64,000 nt of DNA. Origin: Actinacidiphila guanduensis. GTDB lineage: Bacteria > Actinomycetota > Actinomycetes > Streptomycetales > Streptomycetaceae. Shown piece after piece: positions 9,125-17,602 of the stretch. Under the pieces are notes generated by a model that searched no databases, was not told the origin of the DNA, and was given only the letters and a program-made list of their open reading frames with translations. The stretch covers positions 50,514 through 114,513 of the forward strand of contig NZ_FNIE01000019.1 of NCBI RefSeq assembly GCF_900103985.1, in the 5' to 3' direction. Each line of letters opens with the position of its first letter. Position 1 is the first letter of the stretch. The translations under genes and the position numbers were made by a program.

Positions 9125-9220
9125 TGGGCGACCCTGGCCGTGACCGGCGAGGTCACCGGTGGGCGCTACGTCAACGACGTCGTCGAGCCGGCCGTCGTGC
9201 GCGCCGAGCCCACCGGCTAA
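9125..9220 (+). pseudogene. Possible C-terminal gene fragment
   Basis: An in-frame stretch ending at 9220 reads WATLAVTGEVTGGRYVNDVV and has protein-like composition, whereas everything upstream in that frame (8978-9124) is arginine/proline-rich noise without a start signal. It overlaps the end of the aldo/keto reductase gene by 4 bp. It may be the tail of a deleted gene; the family was not recognised, so this is tentative. Confidence 0.2.
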
Positions 9221-10209
9221 CCCCGAGCGACCTCAGCAGTGTGTGCGGGGGTGTACCGCTCGCCCATCACCTGGTCGCTCAGCGGGTCCAGCGCGGCAAG
9301 TGCCTCGGCGTCCAGCGTGAGTTCCAGCGCGGCCGCGTTCTGCTCCAGCCGGGCCGGACTGCGGGTGCCCGGAATGGTCGCCACCGCCACCCCGAGCCGC
9401 TCGGTCTGGGCGTACACCCAGGCCAGCGCCACCTGGGCCGGGGTGGCACCCAGCCGGTCGGCCACCTCGCGCACGGTCTGCGCGATCTTCTCGTTGGCCT
9501 CGCCCGCCTCGCCGGCGAAGCGGGGGTTGGTGCGCCGGAAGTCCTTCTCGCCCAGCGCGGAGCGGTCCAGGGTGCCGGTCAGGAACCCCCGTCCCAGCGG
9601 CGAGTACGGCACCAGCCCGACCCCCAGTTCGGCCATCACCGGGGTGACCGCCTCGACGTCGCGGGTCCACAGCGAGTACTCGCTCTGCACCGCGGTGATC
9701 GGGTGCACCGCGTGCGCCCGGCGCAGCAGCTCGCCGTCGACCTCGGACAGGCCCAGATGGCGAACCTTGCCCGCTTGGACCAGTTCGGCCATCGCCCCGA
9801 CGGTTTCCTCGATCTCCACGTCCTGGGGCGGGCGGTGGGCGTAGTACAGGTCGATCACCTCGACGCCCAGCCGCAGCAGCGAGGCGTCGCAGGAGCGCAG
9901 CACGTAGTCCCGGGCACCGCGGATGCGGCGTGCCCGGTCGCCGGCGCTGCGGTCGATGCCGAACTTGGTGGCCAGCTGCACCTGGTCCCGGCGGCCATGG
10001 ATGGCCCGGCCCACCAGTACCTCGTTGTGGCCGGCGCCATAGGCGTCGGCGGTGTCCAGGAACGTGATGCCCATCTCCAGGGCCCGGTCGATGGTGGCCA
10101 TGCCGCCGTCCCAGTCGGCGGCGCCATAGCTCTCGCTCATCCCCATGCACCCCAGGCCCATCGCGCTGACGGTAAGACCGGGCGAGCCGAGCGTGGTTCG
10201 GGTGATCAT
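9217..10209 (-). CDS. Aldo/keto reductase
   Basis: A 330-residue NADPH-dependent aldo/keto reductase of the YajO/PerR-like group. The catalytic tetrad is visible as Asp52, Tyr57 (LDTADAYG), Lys82 (ATKFG) and His125 (YYAHRP). The C-terminal cofactor loop IPGTRSPARLEQNAAA is intact. The ATG at 10209 has a GGAGGAG ribosome site about 9 bp upstream and gives the family N-terminus RTTLGSPGLTVSAMGLGCMGMS, so it is preferred over the longer open frame to 10413. The gene stands alone between a gene fragment and a transposase relic. It should reduce aldehydes or ketones; the natural substrate is unknown. Confidence 0.93.
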   Translation of the reverse strand: MITRTTLGSPGLTVSAMGLGCMGMSESYGAADWDGGMATIDRALEMGITFLDTADAYGAGHNEVLVGRAIHGRRDQVQLATKFGIDRSAGDRARRIRGARDYVLRSCDASLLRLGVEVIDLYYAHRPPQDVEIEETVGAMAELVQAGKVRHLGLSEVDGELLRRAHAVHPITAVQSEYSLWTRDVEAVTPVMAELGVGLVPYSPLGRGFLTGTLDRSALGEKDFRRTNPRFAGEAGEANEKIAQTVREVADRLGATPAQVALAWVYAQTERLGVAVATIPGTRSPARLEQNAAALELTLDAEALAALDPLSDQVMGERYTPAHTAEVARG

Positions 10210-10394
10210 GCGCCGACACTCCTCCTGCCCAGCGGACCGGGCGGTACCTCGAGGGCTGACGAACGCCTTCGACGCTAGGACTTGGAGCGCGCTCGATGTC
10301 AAGCCGGAGGACCGGCCCCGCCGGCGGATCAGGCGCGGCGGAAGCGGGTGCCGGTGAAGCGATCCACAGCCAGCAGGTCGCCACCGGGTCCCGA

Positions 10395-10475
10395 CCGCTC
10401 CAGCTCCGGGCACGTGGGCACCTCGGAGACCGTCCCGTACGCCTCGGCCTGCTCATCAGTCAGGAACTCCACCGG
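10395..10475 (-). pseudogene. Relic of a Tn3-family transposase N-terminus
   Basis: The minus strand reads PVEFLTDEQAEAYGTVSEVP followed by TCPELER. This closely follows the first 27 residues expected of Tn3-family transposases (DUF4158 region: PVEFLxDEQAxAYGxxxxxPxxxELER). The match stops abruptly: the next expected segment (FFFLDD...) is missing and the frame ends at 10329. No rest of the transposase, resolvase or terminal inverted repeats is visible, so this is a short dead fragment. The frame from 10535 to 10329 is therefore not called as a gene. Confidence 0.6.
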
Positions 10476-10692
10476 CCCGAGGCGGACCGTAGGCCCGCGG
10501 CTCACTACGCTGCGTTGCCCAACGGCTGTGCACACAACCGCGCTTACCTCACATTCCCGGCATGTCGCAGCGGCGCGTCCGGGGTTGGACAGACAGCCGA
10601 CCCTCGTTCGTCATCTTGCGTGCGCCCAGCCTGCGGAAATGCCTGGGTAGCGTCGGGCGGAGTTCGATCCTCCCTCTCAAGAAGGACCTCCC

Positions 10693-12654
10693 ATGTGCAA
10701 GCACGGTGACATTCCGTCACAGGAACCGGCCGGCCAGAACAGACGAGGGTTTCTGCGCAACGCGGCGCTGGCCGGCGCGGGTACGGCGGTCGCGGGAGCG
10801 GGCGCGTCCATGCTCGGCGCCACCCCCGCGCAGGCCGCGGACCAGAGCGGGCGCCCTGCGCGACGGCCCGCCGGCACGTGGAACCCGGACCCGGCCGCCC
10901 TTCAGTTCACCCTCGCGGTCATGCCCGACACCCAGTTCCTGTACTGGGGCAGCCAGGACAGCGTCAACCGGGCGCCCCAGGAAGCCTCGTTCCGCTACAT
11001 CATCGAGCACAGCTCCGACCCCGACGCCAACATCGTCTTCATGGCCCACCTGGGCGACCTGACCGAGGACGCCGACGCCTCCTCCTTCCAGGAGGTCGAC
11101 AAGGCGTTCGCGCTGCTCGACGAGCACGGCGCCGCCTACAGCGTGCTGGCCGGCAACCACGACGTCTCCGGCGACGACAGCCGCGGCGACACCCCGTACC
11201 TGCGGACCATGGGCCCGCAGCGGTTCAAGCGGTCCAAGACATTCGCCGGCGCCGACGCCACCGGCTACAACACCGCCCACATCTTCCAGGCCGCCGGCCG
11301 TTCCTGGCTGCTGCTCGCCCTCGACTGGCGCACCACCGACCAGGGGTACGCCTGGGCCAACGAGGTCATCAAGGCGCACCCGCAGATGCCGGTGATCGTC
11401 ACCTCGCACGACATCGTCGCCTCCCCCTACGATGACAACGTTTTCCCGTACCAGTCCGGCGACCCCGAGAACAACGCCGTGCTGGAGGCCAACGGGCAGG
11501 CGGCCTGGGACAAGCTGATCAAGGACAACGACCAGGTCTTCCTCACCCTCAACGGCCATTACTGGCCGCCCGGGCGCACCACCATGCAGAACACCGCGGG
11601 CAACGACGTGCACCTGCACATCACGAACTACCAGAACCGGTACTTCGGCGGGGGCGGCATGATCCGGCTGTACCACTTCGACCTGGTCCGCAACACGATC
11701 GACGTCGAGACGATCAACCCCTGGATCCTGGAGCAGGAGCCGGAGGCCCGGACCACGCTCGCGGCCGAACTGGCCCACGTCACCGGCGCGGTGGACAACT
11801 TCTCGGTGCCGATCGACTTCATGCAGCGGTTCGCCGGCTTCGCCCCGGTGCCGGTGCGGCCCGCGCGGCCGGCCGCCGAGGAACTGGTGAAGGGCACGCT
11901 GGCGTACTGGCGCTTCGACGGCCAGGGCGCGGCCGGCACCTCGCTGAGCGCGGGCCAGACCGTGCGCGACCTGTCCGGCAAGGGCAACGACCTGACGGTG
12001 GTGAGCGTGCCGGGCACCGCCGCCGACGCGCTGACCTGGTCCGCCGACCACCACCCCGACCAGCCCGGGCACGCCAGCCTGAAGTTCGTCGGCGGCCGCA
12101 ACCCGGTGCACGGCACGTACCTGACCACTGCCGCCAAGGCCCCGCTGAACACCGAGACGTTCCGGTCCGGCTACACCATCGAGACCTTCGTCTCCATGCC
12201 GCTGGACTGGGACGCCGGGAACAACGGCTGGGCGGCCCTGCTCACCCGGCGCGGGTCGGCCGGCGCGGCGGGCAAGCAGGGCAAGAACACCGACCCTGAC
12301 GAGCCGGTGGTGCAGTTCGCCATCTCGAACAACGGCCGCGAGCCGCAGTTCAACCACTACCCGCTCAACGACACCTACCCGACCACCAACTGGGGCCACG
12401 GCCTGGTCGAGCTCAAGTGGTGGCACCTGGCGGTGGTCAACGACGGCCGGCTGACCAAGCTCTACGTGGAGGGCGCCCCGGTGGTGGACAACCCCAACCG
12501 CGTCTCGGTGGGCCTGACGTCGCTCGGCCTGCCCTGGCTGCTGGGCGGCCACGAGTACGCGGGCGCGATCGACATCGTCTTCCTCGGCAACATCGGCGAC
12601 ACCCGCATCGTCAACCGCCCGCTGTCGCACAGCGAGTTCCTGACCGCGAAGTAG
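10693..12654 (+). CDS. Tat-exported metallophosphoesterase with C-terminal LamG-like domain
   Basis: The 653-residue protein starts with a twin-arginine signal (NRRGFLRN, residues 17-24, then a hydrophobic stretch to AQA at 46-48). The calcineurin-like phosphoesterase domain (about 70-350) has the metal ligands in VMPDTQF (Asp79), HLGDLTED (Asp122), LAGNHD (154-157) and later ILNGHY-like and VTSHD segments. From about residue 395 to the end lies a concanavalin-like/LamG (laminin G3) domain (LAYWRFDG, then WWHLAVVNDG). Folded export through Tat suits a metal-loaded secreted phosphodiesterase, perhaps acting on phosphate esters outside the cell. The ATG follows AAGGACCTCCC. A strong hairpin follows the stop. 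Confidence 0.9.
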   Translation: MCKHGDIPSQEPAGQNRRGFLRNAALAGAGTAVAGAGASMLGATPAQAADQSGRPARRPAGTWNPDPAALQFTLAVMPDTQFLYWGSQDSVNRAPQEASFRYIIEHSSDPDANIVFMAHLGDLTEDADASSFQEVDKAFALLDEHGAAYSVLAGNHDVSGDDSRGDTPYLRTMGPQRFKRSKTFAGADATGYNTAHIFQAAGRSWLLLALDWRTTDQGYAWANEVIKAHPQMPVIVTSHDIVASPYDDNVFPYQSGDPENNAVLEANGQAAWDKLIKDNDQVFLTLNGHYWPPGRTTMQNTAGNDVHLHITNYQNRYFGGGGMIRLYHFDLVRNTIDVETINPWILEQEPEARTTLAAELAHVTGAVDNFSVPIDFMQRFAGFAPVPVRPARPAAEELVKGTLAYWRFDGQGAAGTSLSAGQTVRDLSGKGNDLTVVSVPGTAADALTWSADHHPDQPGHASLKFVGGRNPVHGTYLTTAAKAPLNTETFRSGYTIETFVSMPLDWDAGNNGWAALLTRRGSAGAAGKQGKNTDPDEPVVQFAISNNGREPQFNHYPLNDTYPTTNWGHGLVELKWWHLAVVNDGRLTKLYVEGAPVVDNPNRVSVGLTSLGLPWLLGGHEYAGAIDIVFLGNIGDTRIVNRPLSHSEFLTAK

Positions 12655-12714
12655 CCGGACCGCTCGCAGCAACCAAGCCTCCCCTCCCCCATGCGACTTG
12701 TGCCGCATGCCGTC

Positions 12715-12742
12715 CCGCCCCCGGTCCGCCGGCCGGGGGCGG
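12715..12742. terminator. GC-rich hairpin between convergent genes
   Basis: CCGCCCCCGG (12715-12724) and CCGGGGGCGG (12733-12742) are perfectly complementary around an 8-nt loop. It lies between the convergent phosphoesterase and NUDIX genes and can serve both directions. A smaller stem (ATGCG...CGCAT) lies just upstream. Confidence 0.65.
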
Positions 12743-12763
12743 ACGCGCCGCGCCTGCCATGGG

Positions 12764-13144
12764 TCAGACGGGGGTGTGGCCCCGGAGGTAGTCGTTCACG
12801 GCGGCGGGGAGGCCGGCGTCGAGCGCTTCGGGGATCGGCGACCAGCGGACCTTTCCGGGTGGGAGCGCGGCTCCGTCCGAGGGGGACTCGCTCAGCAACT
12901 GGCACACCACCGCGGGCGGGTTGTCCGTCTCCCCGGGACCGGACGGGGTCAACGGCTCGGTTCCGTCGGCGAGGAAGCCGGTGAGTTCCTGGACGACGCG
13001 CGCCGCGGTGGCCGCGGCGGGCTCGCTCGGCTCGGGGGTCCCGGACGGCAGCTCCCATCCGTGGCCGCGGTCGACCAGCAGCAGCCGTCCGTCGTAGAGG
13101 ACGACCGCCCGCACCACCTGCCGGGCTCGCTCCGATGCGCTCAC
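12764..13144 (-). CDS. NUDIX-like protein with a degenerate Nudix box
   Basis: A 126-residue protein with the NUDIX fold order: VVRAVVLYDGRLLLVDRGHGWELPSGTPEPSEP, then the helix, then a C-terminal WSPIPEALDAGLPAAVNDYL. The Nudix box (Gx5Ex7REUxEExGU) is partly lost: the glycine and first glutamate are kept, but the REUxEE core reads RVVQEL, so two of three metal-binding glutamates are missing. It may therefore bind rather than hydrolyse a nucleotide. It begins with GTG at 13144 after a GGAAGGA ribosome site. No operon partner is evident. Confidence 0.8.
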   Translation of the reverse strand: MSASERARQVVRAVVLYDGRLLLVDRGHGWELPSGTPEPSEPAAATAARVVQELTGFLADGTEPLTPSGPGETDNPPAVVCQLLSESPSDGAALPPGKVRWSPIPEALDAGLPAAVNDYLRGHTPV

Positions 13145-13445
13145 TGGCCGTCCTTCCGCCGACGTGATGGGCCGCTCTCGCGTCTACCCGCGAAGAGGCC
13201 GCACAGCCCTGCCGAACTCCGGGAGCCCGCAGGCCGGTTCGAGGCCCGGGTTCGAGCCCGCATCCGGGTCCGGGGCGACGGTGGCAGGGCGGCCGGCGCA
13301 CCGTGCGGACGGCAGCGGCCGCACCACCGCTTCCCGGAGCCGCCCGTCCCGGAGGCCGTCGAGCACCGGAGACGGACGGAGACCGGACCGCTCGCCACTT
13401 CACTGACAGGCGGAAAGCGGTCCGGCCCCGCGGGGCCCTTCGGCC
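13145..13445. other. Intergenic stretch without a supportable gene
   Basis: About 300 bp between the NUDIX start and the SDR stop. Short frames on both strands have random, arginine-rich translations. The first 60 bp must hold the NUDIX promoter; nothing else is recognisable. Confidence 0.5.
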
Positions 13446-14153
13446 TCAGGCGGCGAGCTGCGGGTACAGGGCCTCGACGCCGGCCGACAGGCCGGCGCGC
13501 ACCTGGCGGCTGATCTCGTCGGCGACGACCTCGGTCAGGCCCTTCTCGACACCCTCGAGGGCGATGCGGGCGATCTCGGCCGGGTCCTCCTTGTGGACGT
13601 CCGAGAGGCGGGCGGTCATGTCGGTCTCCATGTAGCCGACGTGCAGCGCGGTCACCTGGGTGCCCTGCCCGGCGAGCTGCACGCGCAGCGCGTTGGTGAC
13701 GGACCAGGCGGCGGCCTTGGCGGCGCAGTAAGCGGCGATGTCGGGGAAGGAGACCCAGGACAGCACCGACAGGACGTTGAGGACGGCGCCGCCGCCGTTG
13801 CGGGCGAGGATCGGCGCGAAGGAGCGGCTGACGTCCAGGGTGCCCAGGACGTGGGTGTCGTACTCCAGGTGGTAGGCGTCGAAGTCGCCGTCGAGGACGC
13901 CGGCGCCGGTGGCCGAGCCCGCGTTGTTGATCAGCAGGGTGACGTCCTGGGCCTGCTCGGCGGCGGCCAGCACGGAGGCGTGGTCGGTGACGTCGAGCCG
14001 GATCGGGACGGCGCCTTCGGCGGTGACGGTACGGGGGTCGCGGGCCGCCGCGTAGACCTTGCTCGCGCCGGCTTCGAGCAGGGCGCGGACGAACTTGTCG
14101 CCGAGACCGCGGTTGCCGCCGGTGACGAGGGCGACGGAGCCGTTGAGGGTCAT
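13446..14153 (-). CDS. SDR-family oxidoreductase
   Basis: A 235-residue short-chain dehydrogenase: TGGNRGLG near residue 11, INNAG around 85, a Ser in VLSVLSW, and the YCAAK active-site motif (Tyr-x3-Lys with YCAAKAAAWS). The ATG at 14153 is preceded by GAAGAAGG and gives the family start MTLNGSVALVTGGN; the open frame continues to 14792 only because it is a shadow of the MarR gene in another phase. Two CCGATCGG palindromes lie 68-118 bp upstream, so it appears to have its own repressible promoter although a MarR gene precedes it on the same strand. Confidence 0.92.
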   Translation of the reverse strand: MTLNGSVALVTGGNRGLGDKFVRALLEAGASKVYAAARDPRTVTAEGAVPIRLDVTDHASVLAAAEQAQDVTLLINNAGSATGAGVLDGDFDAYHLEYDTHVLGTLDVSRSFAPILARNGGGAVLNVLSVLSWVSFPDIAAYCAAKAAAWSVTNALRVQLAGQGTQVTALHVGYMETDMTARLSDVHKEDPAEIARIALEGVEKGLTEVVADEISRQVRAGLSAGVEALYPQLAA

Positions 14154-14220
14154 GAGGGGTGGCCTTCTTCCTGGGGATCGCGGAGCCGCCACCGCACGGG
14201 ACACGGCGGCGGACACACAG

Positions 14221-14271
14221 GAAACCGATCGGTTTCCCCGTGCTCCATCCGACGGTACACCGATCGGTTTC
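14221..14271 (-). promoter_or_regulatory. Pair of CCGATCGG palindromes upstream of the SDR gene
   Basis: GAAACCGATCGGTTTC (14221-14236) is a perfect 16-bp palindrome, and a second copy, ACACCGATCGGTTTC (14257-14271), follows 36 bp away and overlaps the MarR stop codon. Loop-free palindromes of this form are typical TetR-family operators, not terminators. The cognate regulator is not obvious among the neighbours. Confidence 0.55.
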
Positions 14272-14731
14272 AGGTGTCGAGGCGCGCCCTGAGGGCGGCG
14301 GCGATCCCGCCGGCCGCGGCGAGCTGCTCGGGGGTGAGCGCGTCCACGAACAGCTCGCGGATCGCCCGCAGATGGGGCAGGGTGGCCGCCCGGAAGGCGT
14401 CCGCGCCCTGGTTGGTGAGCACCACCTCGGCGCCCCGGCTGTCGGCGGCGCACTCCTCGCGCCGGATCAGCCCGCGCCGCTCCATGCGGCCGATCTGGTG
14501 GGAGAGCCGGCTGCGCTCCCAGCCGATCCCCGCCGCCAGCCGGGAGGAGCGCAGCCGGTGGCCGTCGGCCTCGTGCAGCGCGAGCAGCACCGCGTAGTCG
14601 CCGGGCGAGAGGGCGGCCTGATTCTGGAGCCGGGCGGCGAGCTCGCCGCGCAGGGCCTCGGTGGCCTCGATGAAGTCGCGCCAGATCCGCAGTTCCGCGG
14701 CGGTGGGGAGGTCTCCGCGTCGCTCTGCCAT
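14270..14731 (-). CDS. MarR-family transcriptional regulator
   Basis: A 153-residue winged-helix protein of the MarR family: LSPGDYAVLLALHEADGHRLRSSRLAAGIGWERSRLSHQIGRMERRGLIRREECAADSRGAEVVLT covers the recognition helix and wing, followed by the dimerisation helices. The WERSRLSHQIGRME variant is the form common in streptomycete MarR proteins next to flavin-dependent oxidoreductases. It diverges from the LLM oxidoreductase at 14860, and the palindrome ATTGACACGTCAAT between them is the likely operator. Ligand unknown. Confidence 0.93.
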   Translation of the reverse strand: MAERRGDLPTAAELRIWRDFIEATEALRGELAARLQNQAALSPGDYAVLLALHEADGHRLRSSRLAAGIGWERSRLSHQIGRMERRGLIRREECAADSRGAEVVLTNQGADAFRAATLPHLRAIRELFVDALTPEQLAAAGGIAAALRARLDT

Positions 14732-14751
14732 GTGTCCCGCCGTCCTGGGTT

Positions 14752-14765
14752 ATTGACACGTCAAT
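14752..14765. promoter_or_regulatory. Probable MarR operator
   Basis: ATTGACACGTCAAT is a palindrome with 6-bp arms (ATTGAC/GTCAAT) around AC, 21 bp upstream of the MarR start and 95 bp upstream of the LLM gene. Size and form fit a MarR dimer site controlling both divergent genes. Confidence 0.55.
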
Positions 14766-14859
14766 CATATGGAGCGATGGTTGAGACCACAACTACTTCG
14801 CCGGCCGGCACGCACAGGCGGTGCGCGCCGGCGGGGAATCGCAGGAGGAGCGCGCAGCC

Positions 14860-15891
14860 ATGTCCGATCTCGCCTTCGGCCTGGACACGTTCGGCGACGT
14901 GCCCCAGGACGACCACGGCACCTTGGTCTCCGACGCCCGCGCGATCCGGCAGATCGTGGAGGAGGCCGTGCTCGCCGACGACCTCGGCGTGGACGTCATC
15001 GCGCTCGGCGAGCACCACCGCCCGGAGTTCTCGGTCTCCACCCCGGAGACCGTGCTCGCCGGCATCGCCACCCGCACCCGCCGGATCCGGCTGTCCTCCG
15101 GCGTGACCGTGCTCAGCTCAGACGACCCGGTCCGCGTCTTCCAGCGGTTCGCCACCGTGGACGCCCTGTCCGAGGGCCGGGCCGAGGTGATCCTCGGGCG
15201 CGGCTCGTTCACCGAGTCCTTCCCGCTGTTCGGCTACGACCTCGGCGACTACGACGTGCTCTTCGAGGAGAAGATCGCGCTCTTCGCCAAGCTGCTGGAG
15301 GAGAAGCCGGTCACCTGGCACGGCACGGTACGGGCGCCGCTGGAGAACGCGGAGGTCTACCCGAGGACGGAGTCCGGGCACCTCAAAACCCTGGTGGGGG
15401 TGGGCGGTTCGCCCCAGTCGGTGGTGCGCACCGCCCGCTACGGCTTCCCGCTGATGCTCGCCATCATCGGCGGCGACCCGGAGCGCTTCGCCCCGTTCGT
15501 CGACCTCTACCACCGCGCCGCCGAGCAGTTCGGCACCACCGCCCACCCGGTCGGCATGCACTCGCCGGGCTTCGTCGCCGACACCGACGAGCAGGCGCTG
15601 GAGCTGCACTGGCCGCACTACCGGGTGATCCGCGACCGCATCGGCGCGCAGCGCGGCTGGCCGCCCATCACCCGGGAGGAGTACGAGCGGGAGGTCCGGC
15701 ACGGCTCGCTGTACGTCGGCTCGCCCGAGACGGTCGCCCGCAAGATCGCCGCCGCCGTCTCCGCGCTGGGCGCCGGCCGGTTCGACCTCGTGTACACCAC
15801 CGGCGCCCAGCCGGTCAGCGCGCGCCTGCGTGCCGTGGAGCTGTACGGCACGAAGGTGATCCCGATGGTCCGCGACATCCTGGCGGGGTGA
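14860..15891 (+). CDS. LLM-class flavin-dependent oxidoreductase (luciferase-like monooxygenase)
   Basis: The 343-residue protein shows the bacterial luciferase-like fold in the usual order: FGLDTFGDVPQDDHG, VIALGEHHRPEFSVS, RIRLSSGVTVLSSDDPVRVFQRFATVD, RAEVILGRGSF, a VGVGGSPQSVVRTARYGFPLMLAIIGG segment and C-terminal YVGSPETVARKI. Members use FMNH2 or F420H2; the cofactor cannot be fixed from sequence alone. The ATG at 14860 has an AGGAGGAG ribosome site, so the earlier in-frame start at 14821 is rejected. It is divergent from its probable MarR regulator and 150 bp upstream of an F420-type gene. Confidence 0.92.
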   Translation: MSDLAFGLDTFGDVPQDDHGTLVSDARAIRQIVEEAVLADDLGVDVIALGEHHRPEFSVSTPETVLAGIATRTRRIRLSSGVTVLSSDDPVRVFQRFATVDALSEGRAEVILGRGSFTESFPLFGYDLGDYDVLFEEKIALFAKLLEEKPVTWHGTVRAPLENAEVYPRTESGHLKTLVGVGGSPQSVVRTARYGFPLMLAIIGGDPERFAPFVDLYHRAAEQFGTTAHPVGMHSPGFVADTDEQALELHWPHYRVIRDRIGAQRGWPPITREEYEREVRHGSLYVGSPETVARKIAAAVSALGAGRFDLVYTTGAQPVSARLRAVELYGTKVIPMVRDILAG

Positions 15892-16041
15892 CCACCGCAC
15901 CCCGCCGGTGCCGCCGCCCGTTGCAGTACCGGGTACGGCCGCAGGGCGCGGCCGCGCCTTTCCCCAGCAGCCAGCAAGACCGCAATCCACCCGCCGCCGG
16001 CCGCAGCGCCGGCCAGGACCACGCAGAGGGATGACGCACAG

Positions 16042-16485
16042 ATGCCACTGACCGGAGAGTACGAGCCCAGCGCGTTCGAGTTCGCCCGCAAGCAGGTCGA
16101 GCTCTACGAGAGCTCGGGCGGCACGCAGGGCCTGGTCAACGAGGGCGGCGGCCCGGTGATCGTGCTGACGTCGATCGGCGCGAAGTCCGGCAAGATCCGC
16201 AAGACGCCGCTGATGCGGGTGGAGCACAACGGGCAGTACGCGGTCGTCGCCTCGCTGGGCGGCGCCCCCAAGCACCCCGTCTGGTACTACAACCTGGCCG
16301 CCAACCCGCACGTGGAGCTGCAGGACGGCCCGGTCAAGAAGGACTACCTGGCCCGCGAGGTGGACGGCGCGGAGTACGACGAGTGGTTCGAGCGGGCGGT
16401 CGCCGCCTGGCCGGACTACGCGGAGTACCGGAAGAAGACGACGCGGAAGATGCCGATCTTCGTGCTGACGCCGATCGAGGACTAA
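16042..16485 (+). CDS. Deazaflavin (F420)-dependent nitroreductase-family protein, Ddn/DUF385 type
   Basis: A 147-residue split beta-barrel protein with the signatures of the Ddn family: the strand-loop VIVLTSIGAKSGKIRKTPLMRVEHNGQYAVVAS, LGGAPKHPVWYYNLAANPHVEL, and DEWFERAVAAWPDYAEYRKKT. The GAKSGKxRKTPLM loop and PVWYYNL are the F420-phosphate and cofactor contacts in this family. Members reduce nitroaromatics, quinones or other activated double bonds with F420H2. It lies 150 bp downstream of the LLM oxidoreductase on the same strand, so the two may share a substrate and the MarR control. Confidence 0.92.
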   Translation: MPLTGEYEPSAFEFARKQVELYESSGGTQGLVNEGGGPVIVLTSIGAKSGKIRKTPLMRVEHNGQYAVVASLGGAPKHPVWYYNLAANPHVELQDGPVKKDYLAREVDGAEYDEWFERAVAAWPDYAEYRKKTTRKMPIFVLTPIED

Positions 16486-16536
16486 CGCCCTTCGGACGCG
16501 CGGGCCGGGCGCTCCGGCCGGCCCGGCCCCTGCCGC

Positions 16537-17472
16537 TCAGCCGAAGTAGTGGCCCGCCTTGAGATCGGCGATCAGCCCTGGGCGGACCGGCTGCCAGCCG
16601 AGCAGTTCGCGGGTGATCCGCGACGAGGCCGGGCCGTCCAGCCCCCAGAAGCCCCCGAGCCAGCCGACGTGGTCGCGGACCTGCTCGGGCGTGACGGAGA
16701 CGGCCGGGATGCCGAGGTGCGCGGCGAGCACCTCGGCCACCTCGCGGATCGGTACGCCCTCCTCCCCGACCGCGTGCAGCACCGACCCGGCGGGGGCGGC
16801 CTCCAGCGCGAGGCGGAACAGGCGGGCCGCGTCGTCGCGGTGGACCGCGGGCCAGCGGTTGGCCCCGTCGCCGACGTAGGCCGCGGCGCCCTTCTCGCGG
16901 GCGAAGCCGACCGCGGCCGCCATGAAGCCGTTGTCGCCGGCGCCGTGGGTGGCCGGGGGGAGCCGGACGACCGAGGCGCGCACCTGCCGATCGGCGAGGG
17001 CCAGGGCGCGGTGGGCGTTGGCGATCCGCCCTCCCCCGCCGCTGATCGGGCCCTTCCCGCCGGCGGCCTGCGCTGTCAGCCCGTCGCGTTCGGTGGCCGT
17101 CGCGCCGGGCGGGAGTCCGAGCACCCCGAGGATGCCGGAGGCGATGACGAGCGGTTTGCCGGTGCCGGAAAGGGCCTCGCCGAAGGCGTCGATGGCGGCG
17201 CGGTCGGCGGCGGAGGCTCCGGCGTAGTCGCCGCTGAAGGCGATGTCGTGCCGGAAGGCGAGGTGGACGACGCCGTCGGCGGCCGCGGCGGCCTCCCGCA
17301 GGGTGTCCAGATCGTCGAGCGAGCCGGGGCAGGGCTCGGCCCCTGCCGCGCGCAGGGCCTCGGCCGAGGCGCCGGACCGGGCGAGAGCGGTGACGCTGTG
17401 GCCGGCGGCGAGCAGATCGGGGACCAGGCCGCGGCCGACCCAGCCCGATGCTCCGGTGACGAATACGCGCAT
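16537..17472 (-). CDS. NAD-dependent epimerase/extended SDR protein
   Basis: A 311-residue extended-SDR protein with an N-terminal Rossmann motif MRVFVTGASGWVGRGLVPDLL (GxxGxxG) and DGVVHLAFRHD. In the active-site region the expected YxxxK is not obvious, as in many NmrA-like/atypical members. C-terminal RITRELLGWQPVRPGLIADLKAGHYFG matches the end of many actinobacterial NAD-dependent epimerases. The ATG at 17472 begins the canonical strand; the 24-codon extension to 17544 has no ribosome site. It diverges from the TetR gene at 17603 and is probably its target. Confidence 0.9.
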   Translation of the reverse strand: MRVFVTGASGWVGRGLVPDLLAAGHSVTALARSGASAEALRAAGAEPCPGSLDDLDTLREAAAAADGVVHLAFRHDIAFSGDYAGASAADRAAIDAFGEALSGTGKPLVIASGILGVLGLPPGATATERDGLTAQAAGGKGPISGGGGRIANAHRALALADRQVRASVVRLPPATHGAGDNGFMAAAVGFAREKGAAAYVGDGANRWPAVHRDDAARLFRLALEAAPAGSVLHAVGEEGVPIREVAEVLAAHLGIPAVSVTPEQVRDHVGWLGGFWGLDGPASSRITRELLGWQPVRPGLIADLKAGHYFG

Positions 17473-17602
17473 GGGGAATCCTCCAGTGGCACGGGCCCCG
17501 GCCGGGCGGTTCCGCGGCGGGCGGCCCTTGCCGTCACCCCCCATTCTTTGTACGGTCGTGCTAGTAATGTCAAGCCGCGACGACGACCACCGGGAGGCAG
17601 CG

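Noticed and set aside
10329..10535. 68-residue small gene on the minus strand
   Set aside because: Its middle is a recognisable Tn3 transposase N-terminus and the rest is out-of-family, so it is a relic rather than a gene.
14221..14236. GAAACCGATCGGTTTC as a transcription terminator of the MarR gene
   Set aside because: The palindrome has no loop and occurs twice upstream of the next gene, which fits an operator better.
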